Source of the DNA: CAZYYO01 sp964650965
GTDB lineage: Bacteria; Bacillota; Clostridia; Lachnospirales; Lachnospiraceae
NCBI GenBank assembly: GCA_964650965.1
Contig: CAZYYO010000075.1
Span: 1-10,344, forward strand
Reading direction: 5' to 3'
Length of the DNA: 10,344 bases
Positions 1-6,667 of this stretch are shown here, one piece after another. Numbering within the stretch: the first letter of the stretch is position 1; every line of letters begins with the position of its first letter. The notes under the pieces were generated by a model. It saw only the letters and a list, made by a program, of their open reading frames with translations. It made no database searches and was not told the origin of the DNA. The position numbers and the translations under genes are program-made.

Positions 1-188
1 TGGCACGGGAATACCAAGGATATCTAATTTCCTTCTATAGCCCCAAGGGAACCAGCCCCCTGCCCCAGCCACATCACTTACACCGCTAAATGGTCCAAGG
101 TACTTGACCGTTGATGACGATAATATCGATACCATTTCAAGCCCGGAGCTACGGATTCCTCTTATGGCCACGGCAAACGGTAGAGGTC

Positions 189-418
189 GCTGGCACAAGC
201 AGCAGGTGCTGTTGTCCCTATAGCAGGAAATTAGATATTCTTGGTATTCCGCCCTAGTCAGCAATTCGCAGACAGGACGTCTGCGAAAGGCTTAAACTGA
301 GCCATGGATGGCGAATTTAAGCCGGTTGCGTGGTCCGACTCCCCATCCCCACGCCCGGAATACCTAGCATATCTTATTTCCGAATACGGGGACAACCGCA
401 ACTGCTGCTTGTGCCAGC
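189..418. repeat. Right hairpin unit of repeat copy A
   Basis: Outer arms at 189-218 and 389-418 are complementary over 30 bases with two mismatches. Inside are an imperfect second stem (GGAAATTAGATAT... facing ...ATATCTTATTTCC), a 9-bp hairpin TTCGCAGAC/GTCTGCGAA (265-273 with 279-287), and a hairpin closed by GGCTTAAA/TTTAAGCC (289-296 with 316-323) containing GCCAT/ATGGC. Compared with the same unit in copy B, one outer-stem pair is C-G here and T-A there, a compensatory change. The fold is a long double stem ending in two side-by-side hairpins. Confidence 0.85.
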
Positions 419-419
419 G

Positions 420-441
420 CCCTCTCCCGCTTCCCCCGCCC
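420..441 (-). other. G-quadruplex motif, minus strand
   Basis: On the minus strand this block reads as four G-runs of at least three, separated by loops C, AAGC and AGA, which matches the canonical G3+N1-7 pattern. It lies directly after the T-run of the lipoprotein gene's terminator and before the right hairpin unit. The same motif recurs at the same place in copy B (2752-2775). Formation of a quadruplex is inferred. Confidence 0.55.
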
Positions 442-443
442 AT

Positions 444-492
444 AAAAATCCCCCACAGGCAGATAAAACTCACTCCATCCACCCATGAGGGA
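444..492 (-). terminator. Rho-independent terminator of the SGNH lipoprotein gene
   Basis: Read on the minus strand, TCCC pairs with GGGA at the base, and an inner stem pairs GGTGGATG with TATCTGCC through several G-T wobbles. It is followed by TTTTT. It starts about 30 bases after the TAG stop at 522-524. It is homologous to the stronger terminator at 2778-2831, with sequence changes that mostly keep pairing. Confidence 0.65.
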
Positions 493-521
493 CAATCCTA
501 ATACTATTTTATATTACCTAT

Positions 522-1961
522 CTACTGCTGCTCTAAATACTCCGCAATACTCTTTTCAAAGAATGGTGTCCACCAATCCAGATAACCTGCACGGTCAGGA
601 TGGATACCATTGGCCATGTAATAATCATATTTATCAATATTAACATCCAGATTATTCCACATATCGATAACACCAATGCCCCACTTCTTCTGAAGCTCTA
701 AGGTTGCATCTACCATCTTCTGATACTGGTCGCTGTCGTACTTGGTTCCTGTATAGAACATGACAGGGCATCCATAATTCTGATCTGCATAGGCAATGAT
801 ATATTCCATTGCACCAATAACCGTTGTAGTATCAAAATCTTCTATATTCTTGGAATCACTGATTTCTCCCAGTGGCTGTCCTGTGGTAGCATCATTTGTT
901 GATAGCTGACATATAAATAAGTCTGCTTTCTGTGGCTCAATATTTGCTTTCATTCTGGCAATATAGGAGACGTCTCCGTTGTCTACCAATGTGGTACCAG
1001 ATACGGCTTCCTTTACATAAGTAATGCCATCTCTTGCTGCCATATATTCTACGAAGGAAACCGCATTACTGTTGCTTCCATAAGTAACGGATGAACCTAA
1101 GAAAATAATCTTCTTTCCCTTTAATGGAGAATCAGACAAAGCCTCTACATTTGCCGGATCATACTGAGGCAATGCATTGATTTCTTCAATCTCTCCATCA
1201 TGAAGGATTTCTACCATTCGGCTTTCAATATATGGTGTGTAAAATTCCAGATATCCCTGTGCTGTTGGATGGGTATCATCTGCCATATATGCGTCGAAAT
1301 TCTTGTCCTTTTTATCCAGATTGTACCACAGATCAATCATACCAACATTGGTCATCTTGGTCTTTAACTGCCAGCCCAGCTGTACCACATCATTTACCTT
1401 CTTATCGCCGTTATCAATACTGGTAAGAAGTGCTACCGGACACTGATAGGTCTCCTGCACATAAGTAATCATATACTGCAGAGAGCCTGCAATTGTCTTG
1501 GTATCGAAGTCATCCTTATTGGTGGATTCTACCACTTCTCCTACCTTATTACCGGCATCTACGTCTTCATTTGCCAGTTCAATCACAAACAAATCAAACT
1601 TGGCATCTTTATCCATTTTTTCCAGTCGGGTAATGTAAGAGTCCTTATCGGTTCCTACCATAGTACTGCCATCTACCGCTTCCTTCACACAGGTGCCTTC
1701 ATTTCTCTTGGCAATATACTCCGGGAAGGAAACCCCATCGCTTTTACTTCCTTCCGTAACTGAGGAACCCAGGTATGCAATATTTAAGCCTGTTAATGCA
1801 TTTTCCTTCTGAACCGCTACAGAGTCCACGGAATAATCTCCCTTGGAATCATCCTTGGATGCAGAATCCTTACTACCACATCCTGTAAGCATTGCCGTCC
1901 CCATCAGCATGGTAAATGCTGTGGCAAGACTTACCACTTTCTTTAAACTTCCTCTTTTCAT
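522..1961 (-). CDS. Secreted lipoprotein with two tandem SGNH/GDSL-hydrolase domains
   Basis: Predicted lipoprotein of 479 residues. The ATG at 1959-1961 is chosen over an upstream in-frame ATG at 1985 because AAAGGAGG (1967-1974) lies 5 bases before it. The start gives a typical type II signal peptide: KR-rich start, hydrophobic core, lipobox LTGC with Cys28, then a Ser/Lys/Asp-rich linker. Two copies of one SGNH domain follow (about 57-250 and 280-477). Each opens with LGSSVT, whose last Ser (Ser67, Ser291) fits the nucleophile position. They share VKEAV-G, DFDT-T and a Tyr-Cys-Pro-Val block, so they arose by duplication. Domain 1 keeps the Asp-x-x-His pair (Asp228, His231) but has Glu132 where domain 2 has the block III Asn (Asn356). 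Domain 2 has Asn451 in place of the Asp before His454. Family members are esterases, often removing acetyl groups from glycans; the substrate here is unknown. It has its own promoter and terminator. Confidence 0.88.
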   Translation of the reverse strand: MKRGSLKKVVSLATAFTMLMGTAMLTGCGSKDSASKDDSKGDYSVDSVAVQKENALTGLNIAYLGSSVTEGSKSDGVSFPEYIAKRNEGTCVKEAVDGSTMVGTDKDSYITRLEKMDKDAKFDLFVIELANEDVDAGNKVGEVVESTNKDDFDTKTIAGSLQYMITYVQETYQCPVALLTSIDNGDKKVNDVVQLGWQLKTKMTNVGMIDLWYNLDKKDKNFDAYMADDTHPTAQGYLEFYTPYIESRMVEILHDGEIEEINALPQYDPANVEALSDSPLKGKKIIFLGSSVTYGSNSNAVSFVEYMAARDGITYVKEAVSGTTLVDNGDVSYIARMKANIEPQKADLFICQLSTNDATTGQPLGEISDSKNIEDFDTTTVIGAMEYIIAYADQNYGCPVMFYTGTKYDSDQYQKMVDATLELQKKWGIGVIDMWNNLDVNIDKYDYYMANGIHPDRAGYLDWWTPFFEKSIAEYLEQQ

Positions 1962-1995
1962 AGTAACCTCCTTTAAATTTGTCATATATGTTTCT

Positions 1996-2025
1996 ATTAT
2001 AATTCAAGTTTTACAACATAACTAA
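1996..2025 (-). promoter_or_regulatory. Probable promoter of the SGNH lipoprotein gene
   Basis: On the minus strand a perfect TATAAT (1996-2001) lies 34 bases before the chosen ATG in an AT-rich stretch. The best -35 candidate, TTAGTT (2020-2025, 18-bp spacer), is weak, so the promoter may need an activator. The terminator after the GH2 gene supports separate transcription. Confidence 0.5.
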
Positions 2026-2043
2026 TACATTTATTGTGTTGCT

Positions 2044-2061
2044 TATAACAGAAATGTTATA
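2044..2061. promoter_or_regulatory. Perfect inverted repeat TATAACA-GAAA-TGTTATA upstream of the lipoprotein promoter
   Basis: Seven-base arms separated by four bases lie about 20 bases upstream of the candidate -35 box of the lipoprotein gene and just outside the left edge of repeat copy B. The size and symmetry would suit a dimeric repressor or activator site, but no second copy was seen in the window and the sequence is AT-rich, so it could be chance. Confidence 0.3.
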
Positions 2062-2079
2062 TGTTTATTTAGGGGCGAC

Positions 2080-2322
2080 GTGATGTGGCTGGGGCAGGGG
2101 GCTGGTTCCCTTGGCGATATGCGGAAATAAGATATGCTAGGTATTCCGGACGTGAGGATGGAGAATGGACCACGCAAGCGGCTTAAATTCGCCATCCATG
2201 GCTCAGTTTAAGCCTTTCGCAGACATCGTGTCTGCGAATTGCTGGATGGCACGGGAATACCAAGGATATCTAATTTCCTTCTATAGCACAAGGGAACCAG
2301 CCCCCTGCCCCGGCCACATCAC
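2080..2322. repeat. Left hairpin unit of repeat copy B
   Basis: GC-rich outer arms at 2080-2112 and 2290-2322 are complementary over 33 bases, with only one T-G wobble. The inner stem pairs GGAAATAAGATAT... with ...GATATCTAATTTCC. The two internal hairpins are GGCTTAAA/TTTAAGCC (2180-2187 with 2207-2214) and TTCGCAGACA/TGTCTGCGAA (2216-2225 with 2229-2238). The interior is the reverse complement of the right unit, but the outer arms are unrelated to those of the right unit. Confidence 0.85.
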
Positions 2323-2520
2323 TTACACCGCTATATGGTCCGCAAAGGGATGAACCGCCAGTTATGATGAGAGAGGTTAAAGTTGAAAATATGGTCTTTA
2401 TTGTTATAGCAATCTTCAAGGTGGGTTGTGGTAACTGCTCCTGCCGAAACGAACGATGTTGATACCATTTCAAGCCCTAAGCTACGGATTCCTTTATGTC
2501 CACGGCAAACGGTAGACGAA

Positions 2521-2750
2521 GCTGGCACAAGCAGCAGTTGTGGTTGTCCCTATAGCAGGAAATTAGATATCCTTGGTATTCCGTCCCAAGTCAGCAATTC
2601 GCAGACAGGACGTCTGCGAAAGGCTTAAACTGAGCCATGGATGGCGAATTTAAGCCGGTTGCGTGGTCCTCTTCCCATCCTCACGTCCGGAATGCCTAGC
2701 ATATCTTATTTCCGAATATGGGGACAACCACAACTGCTGCTTGTGCCAGC
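2521..2750. repeat. Right hairpin unit of repeat copy B
   Basis: Outer arms at 2521-2550 and 2721-2750 are perfectly complementary over 30 bases. A second stem pairs 2558-2582 with 2689-2713 with a few mismatches. Internal hairpins are at 2598-2620 (TTCGCAGAC/GTCTGCGAA) and 2622-2656 (GGCTTAAA/TTTAAGCC enclosing GCCAT/ATGGC). The order matches the unit at 189-418. Confidence 0.88.
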
Positions 2751-2751
2751 G

Positions 2752-2775
2752 CCCCTCTCCCGCTTCCCCCCGCCC
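2752..2775 (-). other. G-quadruplex motif, minus strand
   Basis: The minus strand has four G-runs (3, 6, 3 and 4 bases) with loops C, AAGC and AGA. It sits between the terminator T-run and the right hairpin unit, exactly as in copy A, which supports conservation rather than chance. Folding into a quadruplex is inferred. Confidence 0.55.
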
Positions 2776-2777
2776 AT

Positions 2778-2831
2778 AAAAAAATCCCCCACAGGCTGAT
2801 TGTGACTTCTCACATCAACCCACGAGGGATT
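2778..2831 (-). terminator. Rho-independent terminator of the GH2 gene
   Basis: On the minus strand, AATCCC pairs with GGGATT at the base. An inner stem pairs GGTTGATGTGA with TCACAATCAGCC (one wobble, one bulge) around a GAAG loop, and seven T residues follow. It begins about 30 bases after the TAA stop at 2861-2863. Confidence 0.85.
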
Positions 2832-2860
2832 CACCTTCATTATTCAGGACCTATTTCGTC

Positions 2861-5269
2861 TTACTCCACCGTGATATCCACAACCTGCTCCACAACTCCA
2901 TCTGCAGAAACCGTAACTCGAATATTACCTGCCTCATACCCAGCACGAACAGCTGCCAGGGCCTTGCCCAGATAGGTGGTATGGCTATCACTGTAGAAGT
3001 TTTCAGCCATATAAGGATTGGCACTTCCCAAAGCCTGGAGACTGCCGGCACCTTCTACCTTCACTGTTACCTTCTTTTCAACGGAAGACTTGGTAATTCC
3101 ATTTTCACCTACCACATCAATATCGATAAAGCACAAATCCTGACCATTGGCACGAAGTACCTTCTTCTCAGGAGTTAACTTAAGACCAGTGGTTCCTAAG
3201 GCAGAAGTTAACTGTGACTCTGCCAGCTTATTTCCAGAAGCATCATAAGAGATTGCCTTGATGGTTCCTGGCTCGTAGCTAACCTTTTTAAAGAATGCTT
3301 TGTCTTCCTTTACTTTCTTCTTACCGTAAGATGTTCCATTTACCATAAGCTCTACCACTGGGGCATCGGAATATACTACAACCTTGGCTTTCTTACCTTC
3401 ACAGCCTTCCCATGACCAGCTTTCCACTGCATTGGTATCTCTCCACATAGAGGCTGCTGCTTTGTCATCTGCTCTTGTATAAGGGTCTACTCCAATGGCT
3501 GGTGTATCCCGAAGTCCCCAGATAACCTTGCCCCACTGAACCTCCGGACGCTGCTTGCCGCAAATATCAATAATGCCGGCTCCGCCTGAGATAATCAGGT
3601 TACCTTTCTCCCGCTCACTCTTGTACTGAATGGTTCCAATACCGGATTCTCCCAGATAATCCCAGCTGGTCCACATAAAGTCTCCTGTTAAATATGGCAG
3701 CTTCTTCACTAATTCCCAGTTGTGATACAGCACCTTAGGTAATGTCTCGGAGCCCACCAGAACACGTTCTGGATATAAGGTTCCTTCCTTCTCATATCTT
3801 GGAGCTGCATAGTTGTATCCACTGATATCCAGATGTGTACATGCACCTTCAATGGCTTCTCCTGCCCCCTTACGAACAGAAGCCTTCTCCATCATGCCTC
3901 CCATTTTATTCATAAGAATATTGAAGAATTCACTGGTAGGCATGCTGTCCATGCTGGCACCATTTGCTTTGCCATCCCCTTCGTTGGTATACATTCCCTT
4001 GCCCTTGGCAGCCATCATGGCCAGCATAATATTAATTCCGGCAGTAACCGGGCGACTTCCGTCCATGGATCTAACGTAATCCGCCATCTCTCCACACAGC
4101 TTCTGTCCTTCTTTGGTTCCTAACTCTGAGATTTCATTTCCAATAGAATACATAATAACACATGGATGATTATAATCCTTAATCACCATAGCCTCGGTAT
4201 CCTTCTTCCACCACTGACGAAACTGCTCATTACCATAATCATATGGGTTCTTATGCACTAGCCACTGGTCAAAGGATTCGTCCATTACATACATTCCCAG
4301 ACGGTCGCAGGCTTCTAACATTTCCTTAGACATAGGATTATGTGCATTACGGATAGCATTAAATCCTGCTTCCTTAAGGATTCTTACCCGTCGCTCCTCT
4401 GCATCTGCGAAGTTGCAGGCTCCAAGGATGCCATTGTCATGATGGATACAGCCTCCACGAAGAAGGGTTTCTTCTCCATTTACGAAAAATCCCTTGGTAC
4501 TCCAAGACAACGTACGAACGCCAAAAGCCACATTCTCCTCATCTACCATTCCATTTTCATCGGATAGAACCACCTTGCAAATGTAAAGATTGGGTGCATC
4601 TGCACTCCAAAGCTTTGCCTCCGGAATAGTCAGCTGGGCTTTCGCCTGGTTTTCCTTTACTTCCCATTTTCCCTGTGCTGCAATATGTTCTCCATCTAAG
4701 ATGGTAATCTCCACGCTGCCTTCCTTGCAGTAAGCAGCGGAAACAGCAATATCAACAATCCCTGCCTTATCAGCAATCTTGGTATTGATTCTTACTCCAT
4801 CCTTATGAATATGGGTCTTACCTGCAGTATATAAATTCACCTCTCGATAGATTCCACTTCCGGAATACCAGCGGCTGTTTGGGCACTGGCTGTTGTCCAC
4901 TAGAACCTTGATTTCATTTTCTGCTCCGTAGTTCACCACATCATCCAGTACTACCTGAAAATTCGTATATCCATATGGCCACTCCTGCACCTTGGTTCCA
5001 TTTACCAGAACGACTGCATTTCGATAGACTGCCTCAAACTCCACAATGGCTGTTTCATCCTTCCATTCCTCTGGAACCATAAATTTCTTAGTGTATACAT
5101 ACTTTCCTCCTGGAAAATAACCATTGGCTCCTCCGGCTGTGCTGTCCTTGCTGCGCTTTTCATAAATCATGGCATCATGAGGCAGGTTCACCACCTGAAC
5201 TGCTCCCTCTGGTGCGTTATCTTCTCCTTTGTAGAATTCCCATCCTTGATTAAAATCTACTTTTTTCAT
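2861..5269 (-). CDS. Glycoside hydrolase family 2 enzyme (beta-galactosidase-like)
   Basis: Cytoplasmic enzyme of 802 residues with no signal peptide. The ATG at 5267-5269 is preferred over an in-frame TTG at 5284 because GGAGG (5278-5282) precedes it by 8 bases; that ribosome site would lie inside the longer frame. Domains in order: sugar-binding jelly roll (about 1-150, with SRWYSGSGIYR), immunoglobulin-like GH2 domain (about 155-260), TIM barrel (about 262-560), a DUF4982-like domain (about 617-685), and a C-terminal GH2 C5-like domain (about 692-795). Glu379 in SIGNEISE fits the acid/base and Glu508 in VGSETLP the nucleophile. GH2 enzymes with this tail act on non-reducing beta-linked galactose, glucuronic acid or related sugars; the sugar cannot be told from sequence alone. 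It is divergent from the AraC gene, which probably regulates it, and is followed by its own terminator. Confidence 0.92.
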   Translation of the reverse strand: MKKVDFNQGWEFYKGEDNAPEGAVQVVNLPHDAMIYEKRSKDSTAGGANGYFPGGKYVYTKKFMVPEEWKDETAIVEFEAVYRNAVVLVNGTKVQEWPYGYTNFQVVLDDVVNYGAENEIKVLVDNSQCPNSRWYSGSGIYREVNLYTAGKTHIHKDGVRINTKIADKAGIVDIAVSAAYCKEGSVEITILDGEHIAAQGKWEVKENQAKAQLTIPEAKLWSADAPNLYICKVVLSDENGMVDEENVAFGVRTLSWSTKGFFVNGEETLLRGGCIHHDNGILGACNFADAEERRVRILKEAGFNAIRNAHNPMSKEMLEACDRLGMYVMDESFDQWLVHKNPYDYGNEQFRQWWKKDTEAMVIKDYNHPCVIMYSIGNEISELGTKEGQKLCGEMADYVRSMDGSRPVTAGINIMLAMMAAKGKGMYTNEGDGKANGASMDSMPTSEFFNILMNKMGGMMEKASVRKGAGEAIEGACTHLDISGYNYAAPRYEKEGTLYPERVLVGSETLPKVLYHNWELVKKLPYLTGDFMWTSWDYLGESGIGTIQYKSEREKGNLIISGGAGIIDICGKQRPEVQWGKVIWGLRDTPAIGVDPYTRADDKAAASMWRDTNAVESWSWEGCEGKKAKVVVYSDAPVVELMVNGTSYGKKKVKEDKAFFKKVSYEPGTIKAISYDASGNKLAESQLTSALGTTGLKLTPEKKVLRANGQDLCFIDIDVVGENGITKSSVEKKVTVKVEGAGSLQALGSANPYMAENFYSDSHTTYLGKALAAVRAGYEAGNIRVTVSADGVVEQVVDITVE

Positions 5270-5331
5270 TTCCTTCTCCTCCAATTTGATTTCTCAGTAT
5301 GTTTCTTCACCCACGGATAACATTTAATCTC

Positions 5332-5360
5332 ATTATAAAATGTAGCTCTATCCTTCGCAA
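5332..5360 (-). promoter_or_regulatory. Promoter of the GH2 gene
   Basis: On the minus strand TTGCGA (5355-5360) and TATAAT (5332-5337) are separated by 17 bp, a good sigma-A type promoter, about 60 bases before the start codon. The -35 box touches the first of three regularly spaced repeats at 5360-5398. Confidence 0.7.
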
Positions 5361-5398
5361 TATCCTATCAGCATATTTCCTATTAATTTATATCCTAT
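5360..5398. promoter_or_regulatory. Three direct repeats ATATCCTAT with 15-bp period; probable regulator sites
   Basis: ATATCCTAT occurs at 5360-5368 and 5390-5398, with ATTTCCTAT at 5375-5383, so the starts are exactly 15 bp apart. They lie immediately upstream of the GH2 -35 box and between the two divergent promoters. That is where an AraC-family activator would contact RNA polymerase. AraC proteins bind direct repeats, but the usual spacing is nearer 21 bp, so assignment to the neighbouring regulator is an inference. Confidence 0.45.
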
Positions 5399-5431
5399 TC
5401 CGACTTTTATCATCTACTTATCTTGAAAATA

Positions 5432-5440
5432 TGGTATAAT
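5432..5440 (+). promoter_or_regulatory. Extended -10 promoter of the AraC-family gene
   Basis: TGGTATAAT matches the extended -10 pattern TGnTATAAT and lies 29 bases before the TTG start. No good -35 box is visible, which is usual for extended -10 promoters. Confidence 0.6.
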
Positions 5441-5469
5441 ACAGAAAAATCACCTTTGGAGGTTTTATT

Positions 5470-6579
5470 TTGGACACAAGAAAATCATTAGAGCGCTTTC
5501 GGGATACTTTTAAAAATGAACGCTTCCTGGATATTTTATCTCCTTATATAGATGCTCAGCTGGAGAATTCCTCCCAGGTAATTTCTCCCATTCTTATTCA
5601 GGATATGGAAAATGATACCCTGCAGCATTTTCAGCTGCTTTTTCCCTATGCAATCACCTTTGAAATCGCAGATACCAATAGGAATCTCTTAACCATGTAT
5701 CAGTTTGCTCCCGGAAATTACTCTTCCCTATCCTACCCTCCGGATGTTCCTGTTCTTGCCAAAAACCGCCCCCTGCATCAGCATGACTTTGTTGAAGTTA
5801 TGCTGGTTCTCTCTGGCTCACTAAAGAATCATATTCAGGATAAGACCTACGTATATCAGACCGGACAGTGCTGTGTGATGAATCGCAATATCCAGCACTC
5901 GGAGGAATACACCAGTGATTTCCAGGCAGTATTTCTTATGCTTGGTCATGATTTTCTTCAACAATTCCTTCGCTGGGATATCAGCTTCCTGGGGTATGGC
6001 ATCGCCCCATCTGCTCCTACCCCACTTAGCAGAATGCTGGAACTAACTCCTTCCTTTCAGAAGACCTACCTGGACTATTCTCCTTTGGTAAGCAGTGAAG
6101 AAGTATTAGCACAGACCTCAGAAATCTTCAATCATCTGATTTTAGATACCGTACAGCAGATACCTGGATTTCTTTTTCAAGTTGGGCTGCATTTAAAGAA
6201 GCTTTTTGCCCTGCTAAATGATGACCAGCTCTTTAACTGCAGCCAGATTCAGATTGATTTGTCTGGGCAGGAATTTCTGTGCACGAAAATTGAGCAGCTC
6301 TTTCTCACTCGTCACGGACGGGTATCTCGAAGCGAGCTGGAGGAGATCTTCGGCTATAATAGTGACTATATGAGCCGGCTGATCAAACAAACCACCGGCA
6401 TGACACTGAATGAATATGGTCGCCAGTTTTGCCTGAAGGAAGCCATGCGTCAATTAACGGAAACGGACAAAAGCATATCCACCATTATTGCAGACCTGAG
6501 ATACACCAATCACACCTATTTCTACCGTATGTTCAAAGAGATGTACGGGGTTACCCCTGGTGACATCCGAAGATCATAA
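5470..6579 (+). CDS. AraC-family transcriptional regulator
   Basis: Cytoplasmic DNA-binding regulator of 369 residues. Translation starts at a TTG (5470-5472), supported by GGAGG (5458-5462) 7 bases upstream and no suitable ATG nearby. After about 90 variable residues there is a cupin-type sensor domain (about 100-165, with HQHDFVEVMLVLSG and a later His143 in NIQHSEE). A helical linker follows, then two helix-turn-helix motifs at the C-terminus (about 268-366) ending with the family signature YFYRMFKEMYGVTPGDIR. Proteins of this plan usually bind a sugar and activate neighbouring glycosidase or transporter genes. It is transcribed away from the GH2 gene across a 200-base gap that contains both promoters and three regular repeats, so GH2 is the probable target. 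The convergent GH3 gene begins its stop codon 88 bases downstream, past a shared terminator. The ligand is unknown. Confidence 0.9.
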   Translation: MDTRKSLERFRDTFKNERFLDILSPYIDAQLENSSQVISPILIQDMENDTLQHFQLLFPYAITFEIADTNRNLLTMYQFAPGNYSSLSYPPDVPVLAKNRPLHQHDFVEVMLVLSGSLKNHIQDKTYVYQTGQCCVMNRNIQHSEEYTSDFQAVFLMLGHDFLQQFLRWDISFLGYGIAPSAPTPLSRMLELTPSFQKTYLDYSPLVSSEEVLAQTSEIFNHLILDTVQQIPGFLFQVGLHLKKLFALLNDDQLFNCSQIQIDLSGQEFLCTKIEQLFLTRHGRVSRSELEEIFGYNSDYMSRLIKQTTGMTLNEYGRQFCLKEAMRQLTETDKSISTIIADLRYTNHTYFYRMFKEMYGVTPGDIRRS

Positions 6580-6617
6580 CGTACCGCAGAAACGTACACC
6601 TTTAGGTACACAAGAAA

Positions 6618-6657
6618 GAAGGCTGACACAGATTTCTCCGTGCCAGCCTTCCTTTAT
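6618..6657. terminator. Bidirectional terminator between the AraC and GH3 genes
   Basis: GAAGGCTG (6618-6625) pairs with CAGCCTTC (6644-6651), extended inward by CAC/GTG. On the plus strand it is followed by CTTTATTT, and on the minus strand by TTCTTTCTT. It lies between two convergent stop codons (6577-6579 and 6668-6670) and serves both. Confidence 0.8.
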
Positions 6658-6667
6658 TTCTTATTTA

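Larger units (their letters stand above)
1..492. repeat. Copy A of a long composite hairpin repeat (left end outside window)
   Basis: This non-coding stretch is a second copy of the element at about 2071-2831. Positions 1-40 are identical to 2247-2286, and 256-336 are identical over 81 bases to 2589-2669. The copy begins inside its left hairpin unit at the window edge. It then has a linker (about 78-188), a complete right hairpin unit (189-418), a C-rich block (420-441) and the terminator of the minus-strand lipoprotein gene (444-492). Its linker is about 87 bases shorter than in copy B: 97-127 replaces 2343-2460. Short open frames here cross the stem-loops on both strands and look non-coding. 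Whether it is a mobile element, a structured RNA or a DNA-level signal cannot be decided from the sequence. Confidence 0.9.
2071..2831. repeat. Copy B of the composite hairpin repeat (complete)
   Basis: This non-coding interval fills the gap between the GH2 stop codon and the lipoprotein promoter. It contains a left hairpin unit (2080-2322), a linker (2323-2520), a right hairpin unit (2521-2750), a G-quadruplex motif (2752-2775) and the GH2 terminator (2778-2831). The inner parts of the left and right units are reverse complements of each other, so the whole element is itself an imperfect inverted repeat. The linker part 2461-2520 is conserved with copy A (128-188), while 2343-2460 is specific to copy B. 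The left edge is judged only by where the first hairpin arm begins. No transposase, target-site duplication or convincing gene was seen. The BIME/REP class is the nearest architectural analogy, but these units are far larger. Confidence 0.9.

Noticed and set aside
258..501. Overlapping short open frames on both strands in repeat copy A
   Set aside because: They run through palindromic stems, mirror each other on opposite strands because of the hairpin symmetry, and lack ribosome sites.
1962..1985. Longer lipoprotein start at the ATG at 1985
   Set aside because: It would cover the AAAGGAGG site and put acidic residues ahead of the signal peptide.
2071..2831. Group II intron, IS200/IS605 element or retron
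   Set aside because: No reverse transcriptase or transposase, no recognisable domain V, and no intron-type 5' end were seen.
2071..2831. A named large structured RNA such as ROOL, GOLLD or OLE
   Set aside because: I could not match any remembered consensus, and the two inverted near-palindromic units make a single sense strand ambiguous.
1..2831. CRISPR array
   Set aside because: There are only two long copies, with no short regularly spaced repeats and no cas genes.
2165..2975. Several 60-85 residue open frames in and beside repeat copy B
   Set aside because: They cross stem-loops or the GH2 coding region, are not kept intact in copy A, and have compositions unlike the real genes.
3813..4123. 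Two plus-strand frames of 88 and 96 codons
   Set aside because: They lie wholly inside the GH2 gene on the opposite strand, in its well-conserved barrel region.
5270..5284. Longer GH2 start at the TTG at 5284
   Set aside because: The extension would translate the purine-rich ribosome site itself and has no ribosome site of its own.
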